Assembly: GCA_002712335.1 (NCBI GenBank)
Contig: PATI01000004.1
Coordinates: forward strand, 11,455-75,454
Reading direction: 5' to 3'
Source of the DNA: Rhodospirillaceae bacterium
GTDB taxonomy: Bacteria; Pseudomonadota; Alphaproteobacteria; MPNO01; UBA2964
Length of the DNA stretch: 64,000 bases
Position 1 is the first letter of the stretch. Each line of letters begins with the position of its first letter. The notes below the pieces were generated by a model, which did not search any database, had not been told where the DNA came from, and saw nothing but the letters and a program-made list of their open reading frames with translations. The position numbers and the translations under genes were made by a program. Shown here piece after piece: positions 26,382-36,292 of the stretch.

Positions 26382-27338
26382 TCAGCGTCGATGCTTAAAT
26401 CTTTCCGAAGCTCTAACAAGTGCTGCCCTAATTCCTGGTTCCATAGCTGAATGACCGGCGTCGGGGACTATAACATATTCAGCCTCGGGCCAAGCTTCGT
26501 GTAACTCATTTGCAGTAGTAATTGGACAAACCATGTCATAACGCCCTTGAATAATAACAGCCGGTATATTCCGTATTTTATCAATATTCTTAAGCAACGC
26601 CCCTTCTTCAATAAACAAATCGTTGACAAAATAATGAGCTTCAATTCTGGCAAGAGCATAGGCTAAAGCATCATTGCTAAACGCCGAAACAGTCTCCGGA
26701 CTAGGTATCAAAGTTGAACATGCTCCTTCATAAGCGCTCCACGCTCTTGCCGCCGGAAGATATATCGCTGGATCATTACTCATTAACCTTTGGTAATAAG
26801 CTGAGAGAATATCACCACACTCCACCTCGGTAAGCTCTGCAACTAATTCATTCCAGTTTTCAGGAAATACTGTTTTCATACCATAAAGAAACCAATCGAG
26901 TTCTTTCCGAAGGCCCAGAAAAATTCCACGCAAGATAAATCCAATACAACGGTCCGGGTATGCTTCGCCATAGGCAATACCTAGTGTGCTTCCCCAAGAT
27001 CCACCGAAAACGATCCAGCGCTCGATACCAAGGTGCACACGCAATGCCTCGATATCCCTAACCAAATGTTGTGTAGTGTTATCGGTCAATTCACCTTGTG
27101 GTTCAGACCGACCCGCTCCTCTCTGGTCATAAATTATAATTCGATAGACACCGGGATCGAAAAATCGACGATGTACGGGGGTAGCCCCTGCCCCTGGGCC
27201 CCCATGTAGAAATACTACGGGCACTCCTTTAGGGTTACCGGATTGTTCCCAATACATTTTATGGAGATTATCTAGTACCAACCAACCGGTCTCATAGGGG
27301 TTGATAGGTGAGTATAGTTGTTCACGGGTCGTTAACAC
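26382..27338 (-). CDS. pip: Prolyl aminopeptidase
   Basis: A 318-residue S33-family alpha/beta hydrolase that releases N-terminal proline from peptides. The oxyanion motif HGGPG is at residues 45-49, the nucleophile S114 lies in GGSWGS, and the remaining triad members are in GRYDMVCP (Asp) and DAGHSA (His). The length is standard. The start is GTG at 27338. It is downstream of carD on the same strand with a 100-base gap. A cytoplasmic location is likely as there is no signal peptide. Confidence 0.94.
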   Translation of the reverse strand: MLTTREQLYSPINPYETGWLVLDNLHKMYWEQSGNPKGVPVVFLHGGPGAGATPVHRRFFDPGVYRIIIYDQRGAGRSEPQGELTDNTTQHLVRDIEALRVHLGIERWIVFGGSWGSTLGIAYGEAYPDRCIGFILRGIFLGLRKELDWFLYGMKTVFPENWNELVAELTEVECGDILSAYYQRLMSNDPAIYLPAARAWSAYEGACSTLIPSPETVSAFSNDALAYALARIEAHYFVNDLFIEEGALLKNIDKIRNIPAVIIQGRYDMVCPITTANELHEAWPEAEYVIVPDAGHSAMEPGIRAALVRASERFKHRR

Positions 27339-27438
27339 AGACTCTAACCTCTACTTTACATACCTATCATCACCCAAATAAGAAAATAGAACCAAAGGTA
27401 ATAAAAATGATTGGACGAATTCTTTTCAATCCTTTTGT

Positions 27439-27966
27439 TTACGCTGCTTTAACGAGCATATTCTCTAGTTTTTGCGTTGCAGCATCCACCTCTATTTTTT
27501 CAACCAACGCTAATTCCAATGCTAATCGACTAATTGCCGACTCATACATCTGGCGTTCACTATAGGATTGATCCGGTTGATCAGGCGGACGATGCAAATC
27601 CCGTACAACCTCGGCAATGGCCACCGGATCGCCGCTATTAATTTTTGCATCATATTCTTGCGCTCGACGGCTCCACATGGTTCTTTTTGCGCGGGCCCGA
27701 CCTTTAAGCGTACCCACCGCAGCTTGCATTTTATCCTTGCTACTAATTTTTCGCAAACCAGATTCTTCTACTTTTCCCACTGGGACACGAAGTGTCATTT
27801 TTTCAGCTGCAAACCTAATAACAAAGAGTTGAAGTTTAAATCCTGCTACTTCTTCTTTTACTATATCAATTACCTGTCCAACTCCATGTGTTGGATAAAC
27901 CACATAGTCTTTCACGACAAATGGTAACTTTTTCGCTTTAGCCTTAGCTTTCGCTGTCCTAGCCAT
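27439..27966 (-). CDS. carD: CarD family transcriptional regulator
   Basis: A 175-residue CarD-type protein. The N-terminal RNA-polymerase-interacting Tudor-like domain is seen in VYPTHGVGQVIDI and FVIRFAAEKMTLRVPVGK; a helical DNA-binding domain follows (RAKRTMWSRRAQEYDAKINSGD). CarD binds the RNA polymerase beta subunit and stabilises open complexes at rRNA and other promoters. A very basic Lys/Ala stretch (residues 4-13) precedes the domain. The gene lies close to the ferredoxin gene, an order common in alphaproteobacteria. Confidence 0.94.
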   Translation of the reverse strand: MARTAKAKAKAKKLPFVVKDYVVYPTHGVGQVIDIVKEEVAGFKLQLFVIRFAAEKMTLRVPVGKVEESGLRKISSKDKMQAAVGTLKGRARAKRTMWSRRAQEYDAKINSGDPVAIAEVVRDLHRPPDQPDQSYSERQMYESAISRLALELALVEKIEVDAATQKLENMLVKAA

Positions 27967-28245
27967 AAATTTCTCTCACTTAAAACGAGGATAACACAAA
28001 ATATTTTTGATTATAAATTACCAAAAAGTTGAACCCATTAACCTTTTTGAGGAATTTAATTTCGTACCCAACCCAGATCACAACTGACCTAATGTTGGAG
28101 ACAAATTATAATTGCAAAGTAAATCCTAATATTTATAAGAAATTTGCCTGCCAATTTTAATCTTTATAACATACAAATCGTCATAAGGACAGGCATGTTT
28201 GCCGCCTCTTTTTTAATACCCATACGACCTTAATAATAAAAACAA

Positions 28246-28584
28246 TCAGCTTTCTGAGGCAGGATTTTCACTAAAATGATCCTGAAACTTGTTTGCAACG
28301 TCCTTCCAGTCATCTGCATCGGCTGGTGGATCACCCTTACGCGTGATATTAGGCCACTCTTCAGCATACTTGTTGTTTACTTCTAGGAATTGCTCTGCGC
28401 CACTTTCTGTATCGGGTTGAATGGCTTCTGCAGGACATTCGGGTTCGCAAACACCACAATCTATGCATTCATCAGGGTGAATGACTAACATATTTTCCCC
28501 CTCATAAAAGCAATCTACCGGGCAAACCTCGACGCAATCCATAAATTTACATTTAATACAGTTTTCCGTGACGACGTAAGTCAT
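28246..28584 (-). CDS. fdxA: Seven-iron ferredoxin
   Basis: A 112-residue ferredoxin with the FdxA cysteine layout: C9, C17, C21 and C40, C43, C46, C50 within [14 protein letters not shown] and [13 protein letters not shown], fitting one [3Fe-4S] and one [4Fe-4S] cluster. The C-terminal tail of about 50 residues is typical of the alpha- and gammaproteobacterial type. GGAGACT precedes the ATG. It carries electrons at low potential in the cytoplasm; partners are unknown. About 280 bases separate it from carD. Confidence 0.95.
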   Translation of the reverse strand: MTYVVTENCIKCKFMDCVEVCPVDCFYEGENMLVIHPDECIDCGVCEPECPAEAIQPDTESGAEQFLEVNNKYAEEWPNITRKGDPPADADDWKDVANKFQDHFSENPASES

Positions 28585-28767
28585 AGTAGTCTCCGATCAA
28601 TACTTGCTACCCTTATTTTGAGTAACAACTTTTAAAAATACCACATTAGCAACACCGTTTGATTTCTGTACTATTTCATAGCGATGTGTGCAACGCCCTT
28701 ATACAAGAATTTTATAAAATTAAAACACTTCTATGCAAACTATATAGGTTTTTAAGTATTTTGATTG

Positions 28768-29232
28768 CTAATTAATTGGAATATTGGTTTTTTTTGCCCT
28801 TTTTCGCGCAATGCCTCTATCTCGATCAGTTACATAGATTAATTCCCCAATGCGACGCAATAATTGATCTTCAAAAGGGTCCACCTTACCGTCAGCATAA
28901 GCAACCATCCAAAGACATTCCATCAAATCAATGCGATCCTCATAACATAAACCACTTCTTAAAGCCTTAGTTATCGCATATAATTGCACTGAGCCCTCGA
29001 CTTCCGCTTGCGCTCGTTTAATCAATTTTTGAGCGATTATATCCTCCAATCTGAACTTTTCTTTTACAAAATTTAAAATTCTTTCTCGCTCTAGGGCTGT
29101 AAAATCCCTATCTACCATCGCAACTTCAATAAGAAGGGCTGCTGCTGCATACTCGATCTGATTCTCATCATTTATCTTTAATGCGTCGTTTTCGTCTATG
29201 CCCAAAAATTCTCTGAGTTTTTTTATCACCAT
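28768..29232 (-). CDS. TerB family protein
   Basis: A 154-residue all-helical protein of the TerB (tellurite resistance) fold. The pattern ALLIEVAMVDRDFTALER near residue 32 and MVAYADGKVDPFEDQLLRRI near residue 107 are the two metal-binding repeats with acidic residues. Despite the family name, such stand-alone proteins are common and of unknown function, and no other ter genes are present. The start overlaps the end of the S4 gene by seven bases, so it is part of the helicase-S4-TerB unit. Confidence 0.85.
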   Translation of the reverse strand: MVIKKLREFLGIDENDALKINDENQIEYAAAALLIEVAMVDRDFTALERERILNFVKEKFRLEDIIAQKLIKRAQAEVEGSVQLYAITKALRSGLCYEDRIDLMECLWMVAYADGKVDPFEDQLLRRIGELIYVTDRDRGIARKRAKKTNIPIN

Positions 29233-29585
29233 ACATCCTTATTACGATCTCGTTTTTGCCACCTTTTTACAGGCCTTGGCTCTATTTCTCTAATTCTAGG
29301 TACTCGCACTTTATTTTCAGATAAATCCTCGTAAAGTTTTGTTGCCTCCGAAGCAGGACCGCGGCGCGAACCAAGTCCTAAAACTTTTACTACTCGTATA
29401 CAATGCGCCTGCGGAAAGGTAACAATTTGTCCAACCCGTATATTATAATGAGATTTTTCTATGACGGCTCCATCAACGCGTATACGACCGGAATCACAAA
29501 CCCGACCCGAGAGAGATCTAGATCGAAAGAACCTTGCATACCACAACCATTTATCAAGTCTAAGCGATGAATCGTCATCTATCAA
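29226..29585 (-). CDS. hslR: S4-domain RNA-binding protein, Hsp15-like
   Basis: A 119-residue protein starting with the S4 fold: LRLDKWLWYARFFRSRSLSG then GRIRVDGAVI and a later VGQIVTF. This is the Hsp15 (HslR) pattern; Hsp15 binds stalled 50S subunits with nascent chains. A basic C-terminal tail (RPVKRWQKRDRN) supports RNA binding. It overlaps the helicase stop by four bases and the TerB start by seven, so the three are translationally linked. Confidence 0.87.
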   Translation of the reverse strand: MIDDDSSLRLDKWLWYARFFRSRSLSGRVCDSGRIRVDGAVIEKSHYNIRVGQIVTFPQAHCIRVVKVLGLGSRRGPASEATKLYEDLSENKVRVPRIREIEPRPVKRWQKRDRNKDVW

Positions 29586-32050
29586 AATTTGTATTCCTTC
29601 AATTTTGAGAAGGGCAAATCATTTTCGTTTCCTTTTATGGACCGGACAGAATTTGATCGTCGGCGATTCCCAATAAGTTTATTTTCTCCGGATCTTCCAA
29701 ATTCAAGAGTATCACCTAACTTATTTATTATTATTCCTGTATCTCTAATGCTTAAGCCCAACATTGATGAAATTTTTTTAATTGGCGGCAGCTCTTTGCT
29801 TTTTTTTGCCTTAATTAAATCGACCACAATGCGATCAAGAATATCAATACGAACGAACCTTGGGCCCAAAATTGCATAACCAATAGATTCCAAAAAGTTT
29901 CTATTGTATTTCTTTTTAGCTTTTAGGGTTATAGTTCCTGGTGGTGGTACCGGAGGAGGAGGCAAATCATTCCAAATAGCCCACATTAGGGCGCGAAGAG
30001 TAATAATTTTTGGTTTTACAAGTGAAGGGAAAAAAATCGTTTTATATCCCAGTTTGACATTGGACTCTCTGAGTATTTTTCTATCCGCCTTAGTTAACCC
30101 ATCTATTTGTTTTCTAACATCACTCCTCGGAATTGAGCCAAGATTCTCACGAAGCTGAAATACTAAGCCACGTGCTGGGCCGGAAAGTTTTTGAGTTTGT
30201 ATTATGAAAAGAGGCGTAAAATGTCTTTTGATAAGGGAATGACACCAGGTCAACAAACGTTTCACCACCCTATCTCTTAGGGGCGCCGATAAAATTTCAG
30301 TTGTCCGTACTTGCGGTTGGGGCATTAAAATACTTTTCCCCCGTTTTAATTTACCCAAGTTTTGTTCACGCCATTGGATAGTTCCATCATCAGACAAAGA
30401 AAATTGGCTATCCATCTCTTCCTCAATTTTTGATACCCGGTTTAGAATCTCGCGGTGTAGTCCTCGATTTGCCGCCGCAGACAAAAGACGTTTATCGCCT
30501 GTACTTGCTAATAAATCCCCCGTAAAACTCAAACCATTTAAATAACCAATAAACATTCCTTCAACAAATACTTCGTTTTCCTTACTAACATTAGCTTCTA
30601 GATATTTTCCCCGAGAACGAAGCATTGTATTGCTCCGACGGTCTACAAACCTTTCTGTCAGTCTTTCATGCAATGCATCCGACAGTAAATCCTCAAGCTG
30701 TCTTGCCTGTAATTGCCAGTTTACTGCATCTTTTACCCAGTTTGTTCTATGTGATATATACGTCCAAGTCCGCGTGTGTGCTATTCGTGCCACAAGAGTA
30801 TCAATATCACCGTCTACGCGCTTGAGACGTTCCAACTGATCAGCCACCCAGTCTTCAGGTAAATGGCCTTCTGCCATGGCCAAATGCTTAAATATTGTTT
30901 TCAAAAGGCGTAAATGTAGATCGGCTAGAGTTTTCCTGAAATCAGGGATTTGGCAGACTTCCCACAACAATTCAACCATATCTGTATTTGTTGCCAAATC
31001 AGAGACCGACCTATCGAGAGATAAATATCTCAACATAACTTGATCTTCTGGTTCACGAACCCGTCTCAAAACCGGATCAGGCGGGGTTTCATCAAGACTC
31101 TTCAGCAAGCTTTTTAAGCTTTGAAAATTCAGATTACTATTACGCCACCAAATACTCTTTTTCTTTTGAAACCGATGATTTTCAACAGCCTCTATGATTT
31201 CCGGATCGAAAGAGCCCGCTTCTAAGAAAGTTCCAAATGTACCTTCTCGCATGAAACGACCCGCTCTCCCGGCAATTTGGGCCACCTCATCCACTGCCAA
31301 GGGTCTCTTGCGCATACCGTCAAATTTATGTAAGCGCCAGAAGGCTACGTGATCAATGTTCATATTTAAACCCATTCCAATCGCATCAGTTGCAATTAAA
31401 AAATCTACATCACCTTCCTGATACATTTGAACCTGCGCATTACGGGTGCGGGGGCTCAGAGCGCCAAGTACTACGGCAGCACCACCGGATGTTCTCCGGA
31501 TATGTTCCGCCAGCGCATAAACATCGTTAGCGGAAAATGCAACAATCGCGCTGCGCCGCTTGATCCGACTAAGTTTCTGTGCACCAGCATAAGTTAACTT
31601 TGAAAAACGGGGGCGAGTTATAAATTCGGCATTTGGAACAAGTTGACGTAATATGGATTTTACGCTTTCAGAGCCAAGAAACATTGTTTCAACCTGCCCG
31701 CGCGCATGGAGCAATCTGTCCGTGAATAAATGACCTCTTTCTGCATCAGCGCATAACTGAATTTCATCAACAGCCAAAAATTCAACTAACTTTGCAACCG
31801 GCATTGATTCGACTGTGCAAAGAAAATACCTAGCTCTAGGCGGTATTATTTTTTCTTCGCCTGTGACCAAGGCTGTTTTATCTCTTCCTACCAATGCGAC
31901 TACACGGTCATAATTTTCCCTAGCCAAAAGACGCAATGGAAAACCAATCATGCCAGTCTGATGGTCCAGCATACGCTCAATAGCAAGATAGGTTTTCCCA
32001 GTATTGGTCGGACCTAGAATAGCCGTTATTTTATTTGAATACAGCGGCAT
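29582..32050 (-). CDS. SUV3-type ATP-dependent RNA/DNA helicase
   Basis: An 822-residue superfamily 2 helicase. Walker A is GPTNTGKT at residues 13-20, the DEIQ motif stands for DEAD/DEAH, and QIAGRAGR is motif VI. This pattern and the RLLAREN segment match mitochondrial SUV3 helicase and its alphaproteobacterial relatives, which act with RNA degradation enzymes. I place the start at the ATG at 32050, which gives the normal short N-terminus. The frame is open 60 codons further upstream but adds no conserved sequence and would run past the htpG start region. It heads a three-gene unit with the S4 and TerB genes and is divergent from htpG. Confidence 0.9.
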   Translation of the reverse strand: MPLYSNKITAILGPTNTGKTYLAIERMLDHQTGMIGFPLRLLARENYDRVVALVGRDKTALVTGEEKIIPPRARYFLCTVESMPVAKLVEFLAVDEIQLCADAERGHLFTDRLLHARGQVETMFLGSESVKSILRQLVPNAEFITRPRFSKLTYAGAQKLSRIKRRSAIVAFSANDVYALAEHIRRTSGGAAVVLGALSPRTRNAQVQMYQEGDVDFLIATDAIGMGLNMNIDHVAFWRLHKFDGMRKRPLAVDEVAQIAGRAGRFMREGTFGTFLEAGSFDPEIIEAVENHRFQKKKSIWWRNSNLNFQSLKSLLKSLDETPPDPVLRRVREPEDQVMLRYLSLDRSVSDLATNTDMVELLWEVCQIPDFRKTLADLHLRLLKTIFKHLAMAEGHLPEDWVADQLERLKRVDGDIDTLVARIAHTRTWTYISHRTNWVKDAVNWQLQARQLEDLLSDALHERLTERFVDRRSNTMLRSRGKYLEANVSKENEVFVEGMFIGYLNGLSFTGDLLASTGDKRLLSAAANRGLHREILNRVSKIEEEMDSQFSLSDDGTIQWREQNLGKLKRGKSILMPQPQVRTTEILSAPLRDRVVKRLLTWCHSLIKRHFTPLFIIQTQKLSGPARGLVFQLRENLGSIPRSDVRKQIDGLTKADRKILRESNVKLGYKTIFFPSLVKPKIITLRALMWAIWNDLPPPPVPPPGTITLKAKKKYNRNFLESIGYAILGPRFVRIDILDRIVVDLIKAKKSKELPPIKKISSMLGLSIRDTGIIINKLGDTLEFGRSGENKLIGNRRRSNSVRSIKGNENDLPFSKLKEYKF

Positions 32051-32206
32051 ATGAATTCCAAATACATGGAGGTTCAATTTAATGGAAACAAAAATTTTAT
32101 CCCTTATAAACAAAATTTTTATGAAATTGAATACTTGCAGAGTTTGACAACAAGACACATATTCTGACATTTGAGTATAACCACAATCAAGGTGAGACAA
32201 CAGAGA

Positions 32207-34087
32207 ATGGCTGAAACCCTTAGCTTTCAAACTGAAGTTGGTAAAATTTTAAAAATTGTTGCCAACTCTTTATATAGTGATCGGCAGATTTTCCTTCGAG
32301 AACTTATTTCAAATGCCTCTGATGCATGTGATCGACTGCGCTATTTGGCAATTACGGAACCATCATTGACCGGAGACGACACAGATTTTCAGGTAGAACT
32401 TTCTATAAATAAAAAAGCTAAAACAATTACCGTTGCAGATAATGGGGTTGGAATGAACCGGGAGTCCTTAATTGATGATTTAGGTACTATCGCGCGGTCT
32501 GGTTCTTCTGCATTCTTGGATGCATTAAATTCGGATAAAGAGGAAGATGTCGCCTTGATCGGCCAATTTGGTGTCGGCTTCTATTCCTGCTTTATGATTG
32601 CAGAAATGGTAGAGGTCACCAGCCGACGCGCAGGAGAAAAACAAGCTTGGAAATGGACCTCTAATGGAGAGGGAGAATTTACCATTGAGGAGGCAGAAAG
32701 AGAAGGTAGAGGCACCTCAATCGTTATGAGACTTAAGAAAGATGCTTCGGAGTTCCTAGAACCGTCGAGGCTACGCCATATAGTTTCCACCTATTCAGAT
32801 CATATTTCCCTACCAATAATGATGGAAATTGAAGGAAAACAGGAAACACTTAATCAAGCTTCCGCTTTATGGACCAGACAAAAGAAAGATATAAAGTCAG
32901 ACCAATACACAGAATTTTACCGGCATATCAGCCATGCCTTTGATGAACCGGCGATGAATATTCACTGGAGAGCAGAAGGGCGGTTACAATATACCGGCCT
33001 TCTATTTATCCCCTCTTCAAGACCGATGGATATTTTTGCGCCAGAGCGCAAGCATGGCGTGAAACTTTACGTCAAACGTGTATTCATCACAGATGAATGC
33101 GAAGACTTATGCCCTGCATGGCTTCGGTTCGTTAAAGGACTTATTGACTCCGAAGACTTGCCACTAAATGTCAGCCGTGAAATGCTACAAAATAACCCGG
33201 CGCTAAAGCGTATAAAGTCTGCTTTGATAAAGCGCGTTCTGGGTGAGCTTAAAAAACTATCAGACAAAAAGCCCGAAGAATATTCAAAATTTTGGGGAAA
33301 CTTTGGTGCTGTCCTAAAAGAAGGCATATATGAAGACGCGGATAATCGTGATGCTGTGCTTAAACTCTCTCGTTTTCATAGCACTCACGACGACAATTTG
33401 ACTAGCCTTGATGAATATTTAGGTCGAATGAAAGAAGGACAGGAAGCAATTTATTATATTTCGGGAGAGGATGTCAGTGCTCTTGCAAAAAGTCCTCAAC
33501 TAGAGGGATTTAGATCACGTGGAATTGAAGTTTTGTTAATGACTGACCCTGTAGATGAGTTCTGGCTCCCCGCCATCGGTGACTATGAAGAAAAACCAAT
33601 ACGTTCCGCAACTCGTTCTGGAACTGACCTAGATGGTATAGGGACTGACAAAGAAGAAGGAACCGAAAACGGCAAAACTAAAACGGAAAAAGAAGGGGAT
33701 GCTCCCGGCTTGGACGCACTTATAGCGATGGTAAAACTGGAGCTTGGAGATAACGTTAAAGACGTACGCTTATCGAATCGGCTAACAGAAAGCCCAGTCT
33801 GTCTTAGTGCAGACGAGGGGGACATTGATATAAGGTTGGAGCAACTTTTACGTCAGCACAATCAACTCAATGAACAAGTAAGCCGTGTTTTGGAGATCAA
33901 CGGGAAACACCCCTTGATAACAGCATTGGCGGGATTGGCTGGTGTTGATGGAGGTGGAACTAAAGTTAGTGACGCTGCTTGGCTATTACTTGATCAAGCA
34001 CGGATTCTAGAAGGAGAACCTCTTCCTGACCCCACTGCATTTATTCGACGTATGGCAGATATAATGGCAAAAGGTGTTACCATTTAA
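32207..34087 (+). CDS. htpG: Molecular chaperone HtpG (Hsp90)
   Basis: A 626-residue Hsp90. The GHKL ATPase motifs are ELISNASDACDRLRY near residue 34, DNGVGM, and GQFGVGFYS; the middle domain has LPLNVSREMLQNNPALKRI. The ATG at 32207 gives the standard MAETLSFQTEVG start; a TTG 36 bases upstream is unlikely. Between residues about 480 and 510 there is a variable charged stretch rich in Asp, Glu and Lys. The upstream 150 bases hold no convincing heat-shock promoter. The stop overlaps the ATG of the MBL gene (TAATG). Confidence 0.97.
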   Translation: MAETLSFQTEVGKILKIVANSLYSDRQIFLRELISNASDACDRLRYLAITEPSLTGDDTDFQVELSINKKAKTITVADNGVGMNRESLIDDLGTIARSGSSAFLDALNSDKEEDVALIGQFGVGFYSCFMIAEMVEVTSRRAGEKQAWKWTSNGEGEFTIEEAEREGRGTSIVMRLKKDASEFLEPSRLRHIVSTYSDHISLPIMMEIEGKQETLNQASALWTRQKKDIKSDQYTEFYRHISHAFDEPAMNIHWRAEGRLQYTGLLFIPSSRPMDIFAPERKHGVKLYVKRVFITDECEDLCPAWLRFVKGLIDSEDLPLNVSREMLQNNPALKRIKSALIKRVLGELKKLSDKKPEEYSKFWGNFGAVLKEGIYEDADNRDAVLKLSRFHSTHDDNLTSLDEYLGRMKEGQEAIYYISGEDVSALAKSPQLEGFRSRGIEVLLMTDPVDEFWLPAIGDYEEKPIRSATRSGTDLDGIGTDKEEGTENGKTKTEKEGDAPGLDALIAMVKLELGDNVKDVRLSNRLTESPVCLSADEGDIDIRLEQLLRQHNQLNEQVSRVLEINGKHPLITALAGLAGVDGGGTKVSDAAWLLLDQARILEGEPLPDPTAFIRRMADIMAKGVTI

Positions 34088-34998
34088 TGAACATATGGGA
34101 TCAGATCAATGATGCATGCTCATTTGGTTCAATCCGTATCAGTCGAATAATAGATATGGAAAATGTTGCTTTTCCGGCTGCAACACTCTTTCCTAACGCG
34201 ACATCTGAACATATACGAACATTAAGTAGTCGGTTTGGACAACGACATATCAATCCAAATTCTCTGGAACTTTACCTCAGTTTTCATGGTTTTATCGTAA
34301 AAACCGAACGACATACTATTTTAGTCGACTCATGTATTGGAAATGGTAAAGAAAGACCTGGACGGCCGATGTGGAACAAAAGGTCGGGGCCATTCCTTAA
34401 AAATCTTCAAAAACAAGGTATTTCGCCAGAGGAAATTGATTACGTAATGTGCACTCACATGCACGCGGACCATGTTGGCTGGAACACCAAACTTGAGAAC
34501 GGTGAATGGGTTCCTACCTTCCCTAATGCCCAGTACCTTTTCGGTGAAAGGGAATTTAAATTTTGGAAAAAAAAGCAAGAAACGAGTACAAATCCAATAA
34601 TGTATGGAGCTCATGCCGATAGTGTCTTACCAATCATGAAAAAAGGACAGGGATTTCTCATCGATAGCAATCATGAAATATCTGATGGATTGTTTACCGA
34701 GCCGGCATACGGTCATACTCCGGGAAACTTAGTGCTGAATGTTACTGAAGGTAGTAAAACACATGCTATCATTTGTGGGGATGTAATGCATCACCCGATA
34801 CAGCTTGCCAATCCAGAATGGTCGAGTTGTTTTTGTGAAAATCCACAAATGTCTCGTGCAACCCGTATGAGCCTCTTAAATCGTTTTTCTGATAGCGACA
34901 CGTTTATATTACCTGCCCACTTTCAGTCCCCGGGATATGGGCCCGTGGAAAGAGATGGAAAAGGATATCGCATGAAAGACGGCATCGGCGAAAAGTAA
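34087..34998 (+). CDS. MBL-fold metallo-hydrolase
   Basis: A 303-residue metallo-beta-lactamase-fold enzyme. The di-zinc motif H124-x-H126-x-D128-H129 (THMHADH) is intact, with later ligands in GHTPGN and in CGDVMHHP, and PAHF near the end. The style resembles the methyl-parathion-hydrolase/lactonase branch rather than true beta-lactamases. No signal peptide is visible. It overlaps the htpG stop by one base, so it should be co-transcribed with the chaperone, a linkage with no obvious meaning. The substrate is unknown. Confidence 0.88.
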   Translation: MNIWDQINDACSFGSIRISRIIDMENVAFPAATLFPNATSEHIRTLSSRFGQRHINPNSLELYLSFHGFIVKTERHTILVDSCIGNGKERPGRPMWNKRSGPFLKNLQKQGISPEEIDYVMCTHMHADHVGWNTKLENGEWVPTFPNAQYLFGEREFKFWKKKQETSTNPIMYGAHADSVLPIMKKGQGFLIDSNHEISDGLFTEPAYGHTPGNLVLNVTEGSKTHAIICGDVMHHPIQLANPEWSSCFCENPQMSRATRMSLLNRFSDSDTFILPAHFQSPGYGPVERDGKGYRMKDGIGEK

Positions 34999-35000
34999 AA

Positions 35001-35028
35001 AACCGGCGGTAAATGAATTCCGCCGGTT
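35001..35028. terminator. Bidirectional intrinsic terminator
   Basis: A nine-base-pair GC-rich stem, AACCGGCGG (35001-35009) with CCGCCGGTT (35020-35028), and a ten-base loop. On the minus strand the stem runs into six T residues, making a strong terminator for the Liv-type ABC operon. On the plus strand it follows the MBL gene by two bases, though with a weaker T-tract. Confidence 0.85.
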
Positions 35029-35054
35029 CTTACAAACTGCAATTTATATCGATA

Positions 35055-36239
35055 TCATTTTTTACAGGGTAATGCTGGATATTTATCCAAAAGTTGCCAC
35101 TGCTTGTTCTTCATTGTCATAATATATGCTGGCAACTGCGCATCTCCAGTTTTTTCAAAACAAACGTTTCCTTGTACCAAATCAAAGCTTGTTTTTAATA
35201 GAGCATCACGGATAGCCGTACGCTCTGCTTTTACTTTTTTAGGATTACCCGTAACTTTAGCGACTTCCATCGCCTTTTTGAAAACATAAACTATATCGTA
35301 AGCTGAAGCGTCAACATGATGCGGCCATAGCTTTTTAATTTTCTGTTTGGCAGCAGCAGCTACAAATTTCCTAGAAAAGTTACGGGTGCGATCATTAAGA
35401 TTATAGTAATAAGATGCAGCAAATACCGCGCCATCACCATCAGCGCCCATTCCATGAACAATTTCCGGGTCAGCCCAAATTTGTGCACCAATTATTGGAA
35501 CATCAATTTTTTGGCGTCGCATTTCCTTCAGAACCCTAATAGCAATCGGCGTAATACCTGCCAAACCAACATAGTCAATCTTTTTACCTTTCAGTTGAGA
35601 GACTTGCGGCGAAACGTCGAAAGCTTTGGTAGCAAATCCAATTGGCCCAGTAATTTTGACCTTTTCCTTTGTTAGGATTGGCTTCATGATATACATACCA
35701 ACAGCCTTGGAAACCACATCATCTGTGCCATACATAATTGCAACCGACTTTTTCAAAGCACCTCGCTTTTTCATGGTTTTCACAACACGCATGAATTGGA
35801 GATATTCACTCTCTGTTAATCGATAAGCATAGGAAAATTTGTCGGCTAATTTTGGTGCTGAAGATGCGTTTGGTATTTGTACAATCTTCTCTCTCTCGCC
35901 AGCCGCAAAGGCTACCCGAGCTTCACTTGAAGAGAAAGGACCAATCACGCCTAAGGCGTTATCATCACGAGCAAATTTACGCACTGCAACCACTGCTTGC
36001 TTAGGGTCACCAGCTGTGTCGAATTTTACAATCCGGAGCTTTTTACCGTTAACACCTCCAGCTGCGTTTATTTCTTCGACGGCAATATCTACCGCTACTT
36101 CTGTAGTTTTATTTATCGTTGAATACAGCCCCGTTTTTCCAAAGCTCAAACCGAGAACAACTTCATCCGCCGCTTGACTTGGCGCCGAAAAAACTAAACC
36201 AACCATAACAGCAACAGTGAATCCTAATTTACATGTCAT
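35055..36239 (-). CDS. Branched-chain amino-acid-type (HAAT) ABC transporter substrate-binding protein
   Basis: A 394-residue periplasmic binding protein of the LivJ/Peripla_BP_6 family. A signal peptide (about residues 4-21) ends at SQAA-DE. The mature protein begins with VVLGLSFGKTGLYS and contains VGVNGK-like, GVIGPFSSSEA and PHHVDASAYD segments. The ATG at 36239 is chosen because GGGAGAG lies just upstream; the longer frame is not conserved. It is the last gene of the permease-permease-ATPase-ATPase-binding protein operon that follows a TPP riboswitch. The ligand may therefore be thiamine, a precursor, or something unrelated; the sequence does not tell. Confidence 0.88.
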   Translation of the reverse strand: MTCKLGFTVAVMVGLVFSAPSQAADEVVLGLSFGKTGLYSTINKTTEVAVDIAVEEINAAGGVNGKKLRIVKFDTAGDPKQAVVAVRKFARDDNALGVIGPFSSSEARVAFAAGEREKIVQIPNASSAPKLADKFSYAYRLTESEYLQFMRVVKTMKKRGALKKSVAIMYGTDDVVSKAVGMYIMKPILTKEKVKITGPIGFATKAFDVSPQVSQLKGKKIDYVGLAGITPIAIRVLKEMRRQKIDVPIIGAQIWADPEIVHGMGADGDGAVFAASYYYNLNDRTRNFSRKFVAAAAKQKIKKLWPHHVDASAYDIVYVFKKAMEVAKVTGNPKKVKAERTAIRDALLKTSFDLVQGNVCFEKTGDAQLPAYIMTMKNKQWQLLDKYPALPCKK

Positions 36240-36292
36240 AATATTTTCTCTCCCTTTTAATTCTATGAACCGTAAAGCAATGACGCCTCCCG

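Noticed and set aside
28181..28213. Plus-strand hairpin GGCA-TGTT-TGCC followed by GCCTC and six T residues, upstream of carD
   Set aside because: It looks like a terminator, but no plus-strand gene or convincing promoter precedes it at a sensible distance, and the neighbouring genes are on the minus strand.
32134..32164. CTTG-N18-CACATATT before htpG as a heat-shock (RpoH) promoter
   Set aside because: Only four -35 bases fit well and the -10 region is poor; a match this short is expected by chance in AT-rich sequence.
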